The notes under the pieces were generated by a model. That model worked only from the letters and a program-made list of their open reading frames with translations, searched no databases and was not told where the DNA came from. From positions 74,977,910 to 75,041,909 of the forward strand of contig JAUPFV010000001.1 of NCBI GenBank assembly GCA_036936605.1: a DNA stretch of 64,000 nucleotides, written 5' to 3'. Positions within the stretch are counted from its first letter, which is position 1. Each line of letters begins with the position of its first letter. The position numbers and the translations under genes were made by a program. This DNA is from Limnanthes douglasii subsp. nivea. Its lineage: Eukaryota > Streptophyta > Magnoliopsida > Brassicales > Limnanthaceae. Shown here one piece after another: positions 11,485 through 23,642 of the stretch.

Positions 11485-12571
11485 TTGGATTGGTTCACTC
11501 CCTTCTTCTTTTTTACCATTTACCATCCATTTGTTATTTTTGATATATTCTATCATTTGTTTGTTGAAGGTACAAACTCTAGAAAGTATCAAGAGTTTTG
11601 GAAGAAAGTGTACGGTGAGTGGGAAGTGATTCCACTTGAAAAAAAATATGTGGCTGCATATACCCACTGGAAGCTGGAGTATTATCGCTTATTTACACCC
11701 ATCAATTTTATTAGGAGCAGTTTGTGGCCTCTGTCAGAGACAAAAATTTCTGCAGGTCGAGATGTGATTCTTACTTCTACTGGGGAACCTATTACGATAA
11801 AAGTATCAAGGACTATCTTGTATGAGAGGGTATATTCCGATAACCCGAGGGGTATCGTATTGGATCTGTTATCTAGGAATCCTAAAGTATGTGGAATCTT
11901 GCGCTATTGGATCTGCTAGTAAGAAGGGGGCTCTCATGGATGGTGGAAATTTCGATGTGAATCCTAAAAAGAAGAATAAATTGGCCCTCCCCATCACCGT
12001 TTCACATGTGTCTGACATCACTGCGAGTGACACCAACCAACGTGATTCTAGTTACTGCATCGTGGTGTCATCACTGGGAAACCAAAGTGAAGGAACAGGG
12101 AAAAACATCCCCTTAAGTGGAGGGTTTGTTAGGAAGTAAATGTGGCTCAAGAAGAACGGTTCCCCTGTGAACACTAACTTCTGTGGGTTTGGAGACCAGT
12201 CGCTTATCGGTCTGGATAGCTTGTGATCATCGCTTTGGTAAGCTATTGCCTCACCCAAAGATGGTTAGCGTGGCGCCTCTTTCTGTGCATCTAAATTCTG
12301 AGAAAGGTGGACATGAGGGCTATTTCTGTGCATCCAAAGTCGAGTCGTCTCGGGTACCGCTCCCTTTAGAGAGAAGATCATCCCTGATTTGACTTTGTTG
12401 CCGATGGGTGTGAGTGATGGGGAATCTTTTCCTGACCCCCGAAACAAAATTTCTCATGGTGGCTCCAACCCTCTTAAGTCTATTTCCCTAACCGATCCTC
12501 CAAGACGACCTCTTGTAAGCATGCCCAAGTCGTCGACTATGATGCTCCAACAGTTAGAATACTATCAGTAG
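11485..12571 (+). pseudogene. unrecognised multi-piece ORF relic
   Basis: A plus-strand frame at 11485-11919 is continued, with shifts, by 11822-12139 and 12389-12571. A pyrimidine-rich tract ending in AAG (about 11500-11569) precedes a better-looking coding stretch rich in W, Y, E and K. It therefore looks like an exon preceded by an intron acceptor. The later pieces are Lys/Ser/Pro-rich. I do not recognise a family. Its overall style (globular part, then a polar tail, + strand, near retroelements) resembles an extra retroelement ORF, but this is a guess. Confidence 0.3.
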
Positions 12572-12599
12572 AGGTATATCAATTACTCTTTGAAATTAT

Positions 12600-13470
12600 T
12601 TATTGCATTTTGGGTTCGTCTGACTTCCTATCATTGTTTAGCTTGCTCAACTACCATAACTTGATAGTCATTGGATATCGAAGAACGAACCTTGCAGATG
12701 CAAAGATTATGGAAGATTTCTGACCCGAGCCTCTTTCATTTGGATTGTTGAAAACCTAGGTGTTTAATTCTAAGTTTACTAACATTGCCTACAGCCACTG
12801 ACTAAGTACCTGAATACTCTGATTTCTGTGAAATCATTTGAGCTGAATTAGTGACATGGTAACTAGCACCACTATCAATATACCATGCCTCATATGCACC
12901 TCCAGATTCTTGAGATACAATCAAAGCAATCCGATCCTGAGAAATCTTGTTTTGATCAGTTGGTAATTGTCCCATAACACTGGGATCATCTCTGAAGTAA
13001 CAATAAGCACCTTTATGGCCATATTTCCCACATATCTGACAAATAGGCTTGTTGTTAGAGTTGAACCTGGCTCCTCTAACCCTATAAGAGTCTCTTTATC
13101 TGTTGTTGTTAGAACAATTAGGTGAATTATTCCCCTCATACGCACCTCCTCCTTGTCCTCTGTTTCCATTTCTTGAATTGAAGTTGTAGTTGTTGCTACC
13201 AGATGAACTAGATTTTGTCTTATTAACTGAGGCAAAATTAACATTGGCCAAAAACAACTGCGCCTTATTTAGATCGTCCAGTTTGTTCTTATATGTCAAC
13301 AAAAGTGGCTTGAAGGTCTAGCCAATTTCGCACCTCCTTCTATGTTGGGTGCGCAAAAAAAGGAGTGTATTATGTGTCCATGCCAGTTAATACTTGAGAT
13401 ACCAGATCATCCAATGACACGGGAGAACCTGCTAGTGTTAGGTTGTCTGATATATGTGTCCTAAATTTTC
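12600..13470 (-). pseudogene. Ty1/copia gag and protease relic
   Basis: On the minus strand the sequence runs from a gag segment (S-x-D-D-L-V-S-Q-V-L-T-G-M-D near 13420) through an N-K-L-D-D-L-N-K-A-Q stretch. It then passes through an Asn/Ser/Gly-rich region to a CCHC zinc knuckle at about 13045 (C-Q-I-C-G-K-Y-G-H-K-G-A-Y-C). The copia protease signature follows near 12870 (W-Y-I-D-S-G-A-S-Y-H-V-T). A stop and frame changes lie between the pieces. No integrase or RT follows. This is a truncated non-functional copy. Confidence 0.8.
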
Positions 13471-13529
13471 AACGCATACCACATAGGATGTATACGTGCG
13501 CAAGGACATAGAGTCTTGATGGCTAGCTG

Positions 13530-14430
13530 TAAAATTAATTAAGAATTAGAATAAGATTTTATTTAAGACAAACGTACTGAATATAATAAGTATGATTTGA
13601 ATTACTTACATTGACGAAATGATTAGTATCAACGAAACCGAACCCAATTTCACGTCTTTTGGATATCATAGGGGGTTCACCTCGCCGGGGTGAAAACGTT
13701 TGGCTGCAGTTGTGAGATCCAACTAGTGACACAAAATGAACAATGCATTGGAACTTGGTTGCAATCACAATGCCCATCTCCGGTATTGTCATCCAATATT
13801 TGGTGGATGCTGGAGTTTCGTAACAGTTTATACTTTCATGAGGTACAATAAGAGGAGTCGAAGGAGTAGGACGATTTTCATGAGGCCTAAGAATGATCTA
13901 AGGTGAACTTGGAGTACGGCGAGAATTCACAATTTTTGGTAGTACTGGGGTAGAAGCATGATAAACTATTCTAGGGTTCATATAATTGTAAAGATCCTAA
14001 ATTTTATCTTCACCAATATCTTCATTATTGTTGAAGTTATCATCGCCTCGATAATCGGTTACCATAATCTATGTTATCTCTGACATTTATATTTGGACTT
14101 GAGGGAGGAGCATTTGCTTATTTTTTGAAATTTTTGGGCATGTTTTCAAAGAGGTTTCTTCTTTTTTGCAGCAACGGTCTTTTTCCTTTTTGGAGACGGT
14201 TCTACCTTGACTCTTTCTTCAATGGTTGGAAGACTAGCTTTATTTTCCTTCCTCCTATTTTTTGTGTCTCTCTTCTTTGGCATCGGATCTGTTGAAGAGC
14301 TAGCACCAACAGTATTCTTGGTAACAATTGTTTTTTTCTTCAGACCCTTTTTCGAGGGTAAATGACTTTAAGACCTATTTTGAATAGGTACTATAACTTT
14401 GGAATCCGACGTCAGTAATCTTTTCACAGG
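13530..14430 (-). pseudogene. MULE-OTU fragment (second copy)
   Basis: Minus-strand translation of 13800-13600 matches the second half of the OTU protease domain encoded at 62020-62195. It has W-M-T-x-P-x-M/Y-G-x-x-I-A, then the stretch ending G-F-G-F-V-x-x-N-H-F-V that carries the catalytic histidine. A GTAAGT donor follows the N-H-F-V motif, at the same place as the intron starting at 62195. Upstream (14070-14330) is a Lys-rich linker like that at 61500-61735. The N-terminal half with the catalytic cysteine is not found. Its right side is replaced by element B at about 14440. Confidence 0.6.
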
Positions 14431-14439
14431 GGCCTTCGG

Positions 14440-14566
14440 TTTCCATGAGTTGGTGGTATGTACCAAAGTTCTCAACAGGGGACTTCGGTTTCCTTTGGAC
14501 CCAGAAATAGTCAGGTATTTCCATCTGATAAGGTTATGCCCAAGTTAACTGAGCCCAAAGGCATGG
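14440..14566 (+). pseudogene. element B antisense extra gene, left fragment
   Basis: Plus-strand sequence encodes the conserved V-L-N-x-G-L-R-F-P-L-D-P-E-I-V-R-Y-F-H motif, then C-P-S. It stops at the CATGG target where element A entered, and homology resumes at 24454. The motif belongs to the putative gypsy-type transposon domain family (Pfam PF04195-like, by recognition). Homology to the D copy begins at about 14440. Confidence 0.75.
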
Positions 14567-14895
14567 TGATGAGGGAGGAATTTACCTATGTAAATTATGA
14601 CGGCCTAATCGCGATAAAAGGCTTTTTATGTGATAAATAAGGAATTTAGGATCCCTGAGGGACCAATGTATAAACTTAGAAGTAACGTAGGGACGTTATC
14701 ATAATGTGTGAACAGCCCACTAAGGCCTCAATCGGGCCCACTTTATTTTAATATAAAAGGTGACCCACTTGCTTGGTAGAGGTGACCATTCATTATTCTA
14801 ATATATTCACTTTCTTTCTCTCTCTAAACTTTCTCTCTCTAGTCACATCCGACACGAGATCCGATATATTCTCTTAGTCAATTATTATCTCATCA
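14567..14895 (+). repeat. element A 5' LTR
   Basis: It begins TGATGA and ends TCATCA, a perfect 6-bp terminal inversion. A TATA box (ATATAAAAGG, 14751-14760) lies in the middle, followed by a CT-rich R/U5 region. It is flanked on the left by CATGG. Confidence 0.95.
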
Positions 14896-14896
14896 T

Positions 14897-14913
14897 TGGC
14901 GCCGTCTGTGGGA
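14897..14913 (+). other. element A primer binding site
   Basis: TGGCGCCGTCTGTGGGA starts one base after the LTR. The leading TGG matches a tRNA 3' CCA end. The exact tRNA was not determined. It differs from the TGGCGACCACAGTGGG site shared by elements B, C and D. Confidence 0.75.
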
Positions 14914-14968
14914 ACGAGTGATACCGAAAAATGAATCTTTCGTTCTTTAAAAAATCACATTTTACGGG

Positions 14969-17509
14969 ATGAACAACGAGACTGCAATAGAGAGGATCGG
15001 TAGAGAAGTTGTCTGAACCGCCTCGGTGTCGGAAGGGGAGGAAGCCCCGGGTCGGGAGCGTGATGACCAGAGTCGGAACAAACGGTCGACCTTAATAATG
15101 ACGCGAAAACAGCTCCTTGAAGATATTGCCAGGTTGAAGGAAGAAAGAGAACGGGCACTGTGTGAGAAACGGACTCGGGAAAGAAAAGGCAAGGAGCCAG
15201 TATTGGAGGACCGGGAGGCGGCAGGCCATGATGTTGGTCCGCGAACCGAAGCCCGACCTGTTAGGTATTACCGAGAATCTCATCCAGACGACGAGAAAAT
15301 TGCCAGGGCTCGGAGGTACCCGGAAAATCAGCGTACTACAACGGAAGACTATCCCTCGGATGACTCTTCGGGTAAAGAGTACCGACGACGGGAAAGGGTC
15401 CAGCGCACACAAAAAAGTCGTTCCCGACGCCTCCGAGGACCCCGGGCGGACCTTTTGAAATACAAAAAGGAGAGCACTGAAAAGCAGACCCTGGTTTCCT
15501 TTGAGAAAGACGAAATGCATGCCATCAGCCGACAAGATCGAGCAGCTTTGCCTCCGGTGCAGTGGCAGCCATCGAGCAGCCAGAACCACGGTTACCGAAC
15601 TGGTAGCCAGTTTATCAGCCCGGGAGTTGAGGGACTCTGCGGAATTCAGACAGAAGGCCTCGGGGGAGGAACGTGCGAGTTCGGGGTCAATTGGAGGGCA
15701 TCCCCACTGTCCGACGAGATACTCGCGGGACAACTCCCGAAGCGATTCGACATTTCTAAATTGGAAAAGTACGACGGGAAGAAGGACCCGGATAACCATT
15801 TGGAGGCCTTCAATAACTTCATGCTAAGCTTCGACAATGATGACAAGCTCCTATGCAGAGCCTTTTATATGACCTTCAAAGACCGAGCCTCTAAAGGGTA
15901 CAACCGTTTACCGCAGGGTTGTATTCAGAACTTCGGGATGTTCTGGACGATGTTTAGGCAACACTTTGTAGGAAGCAAAAGCTTCCGAGCCAACGGAGAC
16001 ACCATCATGAATTGCAGGCAGAAACTAGGGGAAAGCCTCAGAGAATATACCAGGCGATTCATCGACGCGAAAACCGACCTAGATCACTCTGAAGAAAACG
16101 TGGCCTTGACAGCGTTTCGCTTGGGTCTGCTCCCCGGGCTAATGAAGCAGGCGGTGACAAAGAAACAAGCTTTCACGTTTTCTGCACTACTAGCACAGAT
16201 AGAGAAGCAGATATTGATCGAGGAGACCGAAGCGTCTGAATTGGCAGCACAGATCCAGCAAAGTACCCAAGCGTCGGTAGTAATTAGGCAGAGCACCCGG
16301 TCGGATTACGCAACGGCAGCCCAACCAGTTAGCACGATACACCCAAACCCTCATGCGACAAACAAGCCTTCGGCATTAGCCAGTTCGAAACCAAAGGGGG
16401 CTAACCAGACGGCTTCGCGACCCATGTCTAACAAGTGGATCAGACCAGTATACTTCGCGGACCTTACGGAGTGCGTGGCGTCGATCTACGAAAAGACCAA
16501 GAGGAGCGGGATGTACCGAAAACCCTTCCCGATTCCGACGCCACGGGAGCAAAGAAACGATCGCTACTGTCGCTATCACGAAGACGTTGGGCATGACTGC
16601 ATTACTTTGAAAAAAGAAATACAGATCCTCATAGAACACGGTAACCTTCTAGAGTATGTAAAGAAGGCACAGCAAAGTGCGAATTCGAGAGAAGTCGTGG
16701 TGGTACCAAAACCCGAGATCACCATGGCCATCTCCGAGGTTACCGACCAATTCGATATCTCCATTGAATACCTCGACCCAGAAGCCAACCGCAATATTAT
16801 CGGGATCATCGAGGAGGAAGCTGAGAAGAGTGTCGGTAACGTTCGAGGCCTTTGTGATTTTTTCGAATCCTTGACGATCTTTGGGGGAGATTCTATGGCG
16901 GGAGTTACGCATTCCTCCTGGAAAAGGCATATCGTCAACCTAACAACTCAGTTGGAAGCCAGAACTTGCTTCCAAACCAGAAGCGCCCCATCGCCGATTT
17001 TGCACTTCGACGACGACGATATGAGGGACATAGCCGGCCCCCATGAGGATGCCATTGTAATTGGGGCAGCCATTGCGGGAGAAGAGGTCGGACGCATCTT
17101 GGTGGACACCGGGAGTTCGGCCAATATCATCTTCGCATCTACTTTTGCCAAGTTTAGGACACCACCAGCAATTGCTCGGTCTGACCGAACCATTGTTGGT
17201 TTTACTGGGTCAGCAGCCGATGTTATAGGAGAGTTCGAGGGCGCAGTCCAGTTAGGCCGCGGCCCTTTCAAGAAAGAGTTCACAGTTTTGTTCGTGGTAG
17301 TCGACGCCCCGGCTTCCCACAATGCCATTTTTGGCCGATCGTGGATATCACGCATGCATGCGATAACTTCTACGATCCATCAGTGTTTAAAATACGTGGT
17401 TGGAAACAACGTGGACGTGGTCCGGAGCAGCCAGAAAGCGGCGCGGGAATTCTACCGAGCGGCATTAGCACCTAAGAAAGACCAAGAGATGGTTCAAGCT
17501 CAAGAATAG
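14969..17509 (+). pseudogene. element A gag-protease
   Basis: The likely ATG is at 14969, but an in-frame TGA at 15014-15016 cuts it after 15 codons; the frame is then open to the TAG at 17507. The N-terminal part is charged. The gag core (retrotransposon gag family) lies at about 15740-16240, with a K-Y-D-G...D-P-D-N-H-L-E start. A C-x2-H-x5-H-x1-C zinc-binding-like cluster is near 16567-16610. A conserved F-F-E-S-L-T-I-F-G-G-D motif is at about 16857, and the aspartic protease D-T-G is at 17105-17113. The protease therefore belongs to the gag reading frame. The terminal TAG is followed by CAATTA (see the separate entry). Confidence 0.85.
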
Positions 17510-17515
17510 CAATTA
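17507..17515 (+). other. element A leaky-stop signal between protease and RT
   Basis: TAG CAA TTA: the stop ending gag-pro is followed in the same frame by pol. CAA-TTA is an exact match to the CAR-YYA context that makes the tobacco mosaic virus replicase stop leaky. Function is inferred from this match and from recurrence in elements B, C and D. Confidence 0.6.
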
Positions 17516-20500
17516 AGGGGGCTACCCCCGGGGTCTTTGCCCGTTGATGACCCTCGGGAAGCTCCAAACCTTCTGACTACCGACGAGGAATGCGAGCAGT
17601 ACCAATTCGCTACGGGGAAATCTTTACGAATCGGGGTATGCCTCCCACCGACCCTGAGGGAATAGCTGCTGACCCTCCTGCGGGAAAACCTAGACCTGTT
17701 CGCGTGGTGCTCGGGAGATGTCACCGGAGTACCAGAATCTTTTGCCGTTCACAAACTGACTATCAACCGAAACATCAGACCAATTTCCCAAAAGCGTCGG
17801 GCCTTTTCCCTGGACAAATCAGACGTTATCTTGCGAGAAGTTGAGCGAATGATCGGCGTCGGACACATCAAGGAAGCGCGTTACCCGTTGTGGATCTCTA
17901 ATCCCGTTTTGGTCGAAAAGAAAAATGGGAAATGGAGGATGTGTGTGGATTTTACCGATCTTAACCGAGCATGCCCGAAGGATCCCTTCCCGATGCCGAG
18001 AATCGACCAACTGGTAGATTCAACATCGGGCAACAAATTGCTGTCGTTTATGGATGCGTACGCCGGATACAATCAGATCAAATTACACGCCGCGGATCAA
18101 GAGAGTACAACATTCATCACGGGCCGAGGATTATATTGTTACAAAGTAATGCCTTTTGGGCTGAAAAATGCTGGCGCAACATACCAAAGACTCGTTAACA
18201 AAACGTTCGAGGGCCAGATCGGGAGAAATATGGAGGTGTACATCGACGATATGTTGGTAAAGAGCAGCGCGGACGCAGCCCACCTCGTCGACCTCGGGGA
18301 AACCTTTGCCAACCTGCGCGGGATAAATCTCAAGCTTAACCCGGAGAAGTGCTCTTTCGGAGTCCGGTCAGGAAAGTTCCTAGGTTTTTTCGTAAGTGAA
18401 AAAAGGATTGAAGCAGATCATGTACAGCTACGAGCTCTCACTGATATGACTCCACCCCAGAGCATCAAGGAAGTACAAATCTTGACGGGGCGTCTGGCTG
18501 CCCTAAATCGATTTATTTCCCGCTCCTCTGACAAATGCGCCCCCTTTTTTCAGGTCTTGAGACAAGCTAAAAATTTTGCATGGACCTTTGAATGTGACGA
18601 GGCGTTCTTGGGAATCAAACGATACCTATTGTCCCCGAACCTTCTGACAAAGCCCGCAACAGGCGAGACACTCTTCCTTTACATCGCGGTAACAGATTTT
18701 GCGGTCAGTGCGGCTTTAATTAGTGAACTAGGACCGGCTCCTACAGCGGTCTACTTTGTGAGCAAAAGCTTATTAGATGCGGAAACTCGGTATTTAAAAT
18801 TGGAAAAATTGGTATTGGCCTTGGTAACCGCAGCACAGAAAATGCGCCCGTATTTTCAGGCTCACCCTATCGTGGTCCGAACTTCATTTCCCCTCAAGTA
18901 CATTTTTCAGCGGCCATACATGTCCGGGAGAATGTCCAAATGGTCCGTAGAGCTCGGGGATTTTGACTTCGACTTCGAACCTCGAACAGCTATCAAAGGT
19001 CAGGCTTTGGCTGATTTTTTAGTAGAGTTCCACTCCGAACGACCCGATCAGGAGATGCCCCCCCCCCCCCCGAGAAGCTACTATGGGCGAATGGGTTGTC
19101 CGAACTGATGGGGGAGCAAACGTCGGTGGCTGCGGAGCAAGAATACAGATCACCAACCCTTCGGGCATTAGCATGCTTCAGGCCGTCCGATTTGGTATCC
19201 ATACTTCAAACAACGAAGCAGAATACGAGGCCGCTTTGGCAGGACTGCGACTAGCACAGGTTTGCGGGGCAAGGCAAATACGCCTCATCAGCGACTCCCA
19301 ACTTTTGATAAATCAAGCTTCTGGGAGTGCGGAGGCTCGGAAGGAACATCTGGTACAATACCTAGCAGCACTCCGGGTTTTGGCCACTTCATTTGACAAA
19401 GTCACCTATGAACACGTCCCAAGAAGCGAAAACACAGCCGCGGATTCTTTGGCAACGATATCCTGCTCTAGCAACTACCCTTGGGTGATAGAACAAGAAA
19501 ACCCGTCTATTATCAAACGCCACAAGTTAGACAACCGACCTGATATCGCTTGTCAGATCTCTTCGTTAGCAACCACAGATTGGCGCCGGGACATTATCAC
19601 ATTTCTAGCTGAGGGTTGGCTCCCCGTGGATAGCGCTACAGCCGGGAAAGTACGCAATAAAGCTCGGGGATACGTCCTTCTGGGGGATGTACTATACAAA
19701 AAGTTTTTCAGTCGTCCACTACTTCGGTGCCTGGGGTTTAACGAGTTACAAATAATTGTGTGCGAACTACATGATGGTGAAGGTGCGGCACATTGCGGGT
19801 ACAAGGCCCTAATTATGCGAATTCTCCTCGCGGGGTTCTATTGGCCGACGATACCGGCAGATGCGCGGCTCATAGTCAAAACCTGCGACACATGTCAAAG
19901 GTTCGGAAACGCTATCAACGTCCCCGCAGCTGCCCTAGAATCCATATTCGAGGGACTACCGTTTGACCGATGGGGAATCGACCTGGTAGGACCATTGCCA
20001 ATGGCGTCGGGGGGAAGGCAGACGATCGTTGTGGCAGTAGATTGTTTCTCCAAATGGGTCGAAACCGAACCCTTGGCCGCCACTAAGACCAAAGATATCA
20101 TCAAATTTATCTGGGCAAACATCTGTTGTCGGTTCGGGGTACCGCAAAGGCTTACTATGGATAATGGACCTCAGTTCGATGGTGGAGAAATGAAAACATT
20201 TTGCACCGAACATAAGATCCGACAATGCTTCTCAGCTCCTTTCCATCCTCAAGCAAACAGGCAAGTTCAAGTAACCAACCGAACCATTCTGGAGGGCCTC
20301 AGGAAAAATCTCGAAGGAAAGGCCGGAAAATGGCCTGACTACCTACAAGAGGTACTATGGGCCTACCGAACCACGCCCCGAACAGCAACCCAAGAATTGC
20401 CTTATGCTTTAGTATATGGAATGGACGCGGTCACCCCCGCGGAATCCATTTTTCCGTCCTTCAGGGTTGGTACTTACACGGAGGAAGCAAACGACAATAA

Positions 20501-20816
20501 TCGACGGCTCGAACTTGACCTCGTAGAAGAGAAGCGTAGCCGGGCCCAGTTGAACTCTTTACACTATCAGACATTGATGAGAAGTCGATATGCTTCTAAA
20601 GTCCGCCGTCGGGAGTTCAAGGTTGGAGATAAGGTTCTGAGGCGCGTCTTTCTTCACACCAAAGACAGAAGCCTCGGTAAGCTCGCCCCGAATTGGGAAG
20701 GACCCTACGAAGTTGTTGAAAAGATCAAGAACGGGACATACCGCCTGCGGAATAAGCTCGGACATCCTCTGAGGCTACCATGGAACATCGAACACTTGAA
20801 ATTGTATTTAGAATAG
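17510..20816 (+). pseudogene. element A pol: RT, RNase H, second RNase H, integrase
   Basis: In frame with gag-pro, it opens with a D-D-P-R-E-A motif. An extra TAG lies at 17663-17665. The RT has Y-I-D-D at about 18239 and is followed by RNase H (to about 18980). A run of 14 C (19058-19071) shifts the frame. The second, archaeal-type RNase H follows (19090-19470, with the D, E, D, D residues in R-T-D-G-G, N-N-E-A-E-Y-E, S-D-S-Q and A-A-D-S-L). The integrase has an H-H-C-C finger (19770-19900) and a D-D-E core in which the third residue is changed: codon 20268-20270 is CAA (Gln) where element C has GAG (Glu). There is no chromodomain, as expected for Tat elements. Multiple lesions make it inactive. 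Confidence 0.9.
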
Positions 20817-20837
20817 TGGTAAAATTGTATTTAAATA

Positions 20838-20916
20838 GGGGACCCCATGGCCCCCAAAACCGAAGTTAAAGATGTTCATCAAAAATAAACAACAGAGGGG
20901 CCCACGGCCCCCAAGG
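20838..20916 (-). other. element A paired hairpins between convergent genes
   Basis: Two near-palindromes lie at 20838-20855 and 20897-20916: GGGGACCCCATGGCCCCC and GGGGCCCACGGCCCCCAAGG. They occupy the 157-bp gap between the pol stop and the stop of the opposite-strand gene. Elements B, C and D have a hairpin pair at the same place with different sequence. Confidence 0.6.
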
Positions 20917-20972
20917 AATTACAAAAATATATAAGTAAAAACAAAAAAAAACAAGCAATCACAACTCCTTGA

Positions 20973-23527
20973 TCACTCGTCCTCGTCAACATCTTCATTC
21001 TCTTCATCCTCCTCAGCATCGTCGGATTCTCCACACTCGACTCCCTCGGGCCGGTCTTTCTCGGGCACGTCTAACCACATCGACCCAAGCTTTAGGTCAG
21101 GGTAGCGGTTGTGGAACGATAGCACGTACGCGGCTTTGGCATCGGCAGTTTCTTTCTCCGACCATTTCCTACACCGGTTGGCAAAAGCAACGTTCGAGGA
21201 TTTCAACTTTTGAACCTCCAGAGCCAAAGCAGCGGCGCGGTCTTCCACAGCTTTCTTTGCCACCTCCATGTCTTTCATCGCCTCCTCCGCAGCTGTTTTC
21301 GCCTCTGTCACAGCGCGCTCGGCATCAGATATCCGACCCTCTGCCGACGCCTGAGCCACCTTGGCAGTTTCCACCTCAGCAGTCAGACTAGCGATCTTTT
21401 CCTCCGCTGCGGTTAACTGCTGACTCAGCTCCTTTGCCCGACGCTCTTTCATCGCCGCCGGTACAAGCAGATTATACAAAGATAAAGCTAGACCGTCGGA
21501 TCCCCGTAGCGGGAATGTGTGCGGGCTACCGCTGCGTCGGGATTTGAAGCCTTGGGGGGCTCGACATCATCTGGTATCGTCACAACGTCCACCGTTGGAA
21601 TACTTCGGTCATCACCGCCCTGATCCAGAAGCATCGGTCCGACAATATCGACCCTCGTGCTAACGACTGCCCGGCTCTCTGTCCTCGAAGACTTGGTTTT
21701 CTTTGCCTTAGACCCCTCCGCATCAGCACGACCTTTCCTCTTTTGCACCAAAGCCCGGTCCTGGCTGGCCTCCGTTCCTTCAGCCGCGGGCGCCTCCACC
21801 CGAGTCGGTTCACCAGCCCCCTCGGCTCCGGTCTCCTTTTCCCCCCCTTCGTCATCTGCCTTCGGGCGCTTGCTAGGCGCCTTGTTGCGTTTGGGGAGAT
21901 ACAATATCGACCCCGGAGTGCTGGTTCTAGCAATCACGTCCTCCAAGCTCGGGGGCTGCCGCAGCTCCTCGATAGTGAGAACCTCGGATGAGCACCGCCA
22001 GAGGTTGCTCATGAATAAGTTCGTATCTATGAAGGTGCGATGCAAAGCCCGACCCCAGTCCCTTCGGGAGTAGCCTTTTAGCACCTCGAAAGTGGCCTCG
22101 GCTGCTTTCGAGTAGTCCTTCTTCAGCCCTTGTAACCAGTCCTTCGACACTACGCAAAAGGGTCGGTAAATATAAAAAAAAAAAAAAAAGGTAGTACCAT
22201 CAAGGACCCAGGTCTGCAGCAGCTGCCTCTTATTCTCCGAACTATAGGGAAGACCGTTCTCCCAGCACCCGCTCAGAAATACGAACCGATGCTTCCAACC
22301 TTTGTCCCCCTCCAAGAAATCATTTACGATCTTCCATTTGTTTCCAAGGGAAGAGTAGAAGAACGGGGATTTTGGAGACTTTGATAGACCCGACATAGCA
22401 ACATACTCCTCCATCGGCATAACCCGACCTGAAATACGGGAGGCTATGATACAAGACATTAGAGTATACCAGGCGTTCGGCGTCAGCTGCGACGGGCAGA
22501 TCTGGAGGGTGCGGAAGTAAAGCGTAATCTCGGGGTCCAAAGGGAAACGCAACCCCCAGTTGAACAGCTCGGTAAACACCACAATCTCCCTGGAGCGGAC
22601 ATGAACAGGGGTCTCCTCGGGGAGCGGGAACCGAACGTTGACACATTCAGGAATTCCCCAGCGGATCAGTAGCTCCTTATGATCAGACTCGGGGAAGTAG
22701 AGGTACTTCCCTTCGTAAAGAGAAACCACATCTTTCGCCCGAAGCCAACTAAAATACTTGGTGGTGATGGCAGCCTCAACTTCTTCGGGCAAGGGGTCGT
22801 CAGGGGGGTTAGCAGCGTTGCCAGCAGCAGCAACGCAGACCTCCGCAGGTGCAACGTCTGTTTCCGACTCCCCCACTTCTGGGTCTGGAGCCTGATCAGA
22901 ATTTCGGGCAGAGGCGGCATCGGGTTCTGATGGTCGGACCCGAGAGGTGGAGGCCTCAGCTATATCACCCGAAAAAGCCCGATGTGCACCTTCCACTTCC
23001 TCGGGCGTAAGCTGGCGTTTAGGTAAACCTAAAAAAGTAACCGCAGTGTTAATACCGGTCCGATACCCTCGAATCGAGGGCGTAAGTTGAACCATTTCAA
23101 AATCGTTACCTCCTACAAGGGGCGTAGAGGGATCGTCTTCTCCCATTATCAAGAACTTGGATTTGCGAGCGCGTCGGGGAGTATGCGAGTTGACATGCAA
23201 TAGGATCGGATCGTTCGATCCAACTACGGGGGAATGAGAAGAACTATCACTAGAAGAAAGGATAACGGTTTCTGGAGAAAGACTAGCCTCTGGATACGGA
23301 GAAACCGGAGGGTCGGTTAGGAGGAAAGATTCAGCAGGGATCGGGGTGGCTAGAACAGGGTCATGAGGAAGCGGAGCGGGAATAAAAGGTTTGGAGTTAG
23401 ATCCCCAGATCAGACTAGCGCGTCGGTATTCCTCTGCACGATCCCCGATGCTAGACCACTCTTCAAAACTCCACTCAGGTTTTTTCTTTTTCTTGGTTGG
23501 TTTTTGCTTCGGGTATGTGGGTTTCAT
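20973..23527 (-). pseudogene. element A antisense extra gene (spliced coiled-coil protein)
   Basis: The proposed start ATG is 23527-23525, about 115 bp after a TATA box (23651-23643). The N-terminal part is basic and Ser/Pro-rich. A conserved central domain (about 22700-22250) has G-L-R-F-P-L-D-P-E-I, C-P-S-Q-L-T-P-N-A-W and M-E-E-Y motifs (PF04195-like). An intron at 22197-22150 (GT...TAG, phase 1) sits where elements C and D have theirs, but it is only 48 bp and includes a poly-A run. A Lys-rich segment follows. The tail is a long alanine/glutamate-rich coiled coil (21450-21180) and an acidic end rich in D/E. One frameshift near 21480-21488 breaks it. Its function is unknown; the tail and Lys-rich motifs suggest a nuclear or nucleic-acid-associated protein. 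Confidence 0.75.
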
Positions 23528-23642
23528 AAAACAAGCATTCCAGAACAAAGAAGGGTCTGATGAGCTCTTTCTCTCTCTAGAAATGGTCTGGCAGCACTTC
23601 CTCTCTCTAGAATGCCTCTGAGAGAAACCAAGCAGTGTGGAG

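Noticed and set aside
15092..15799. 235-codon minus ORF opposite element A gag
   Set aside because: Shadow of the GC-rich gag frame; the plus strand carries the recognisable gag domain.
22170..22190. Poly-A run as an LTR or retroposon tail
   Set aside because: It lies inside the small intron of the element A antisense gene and has no target duplication.
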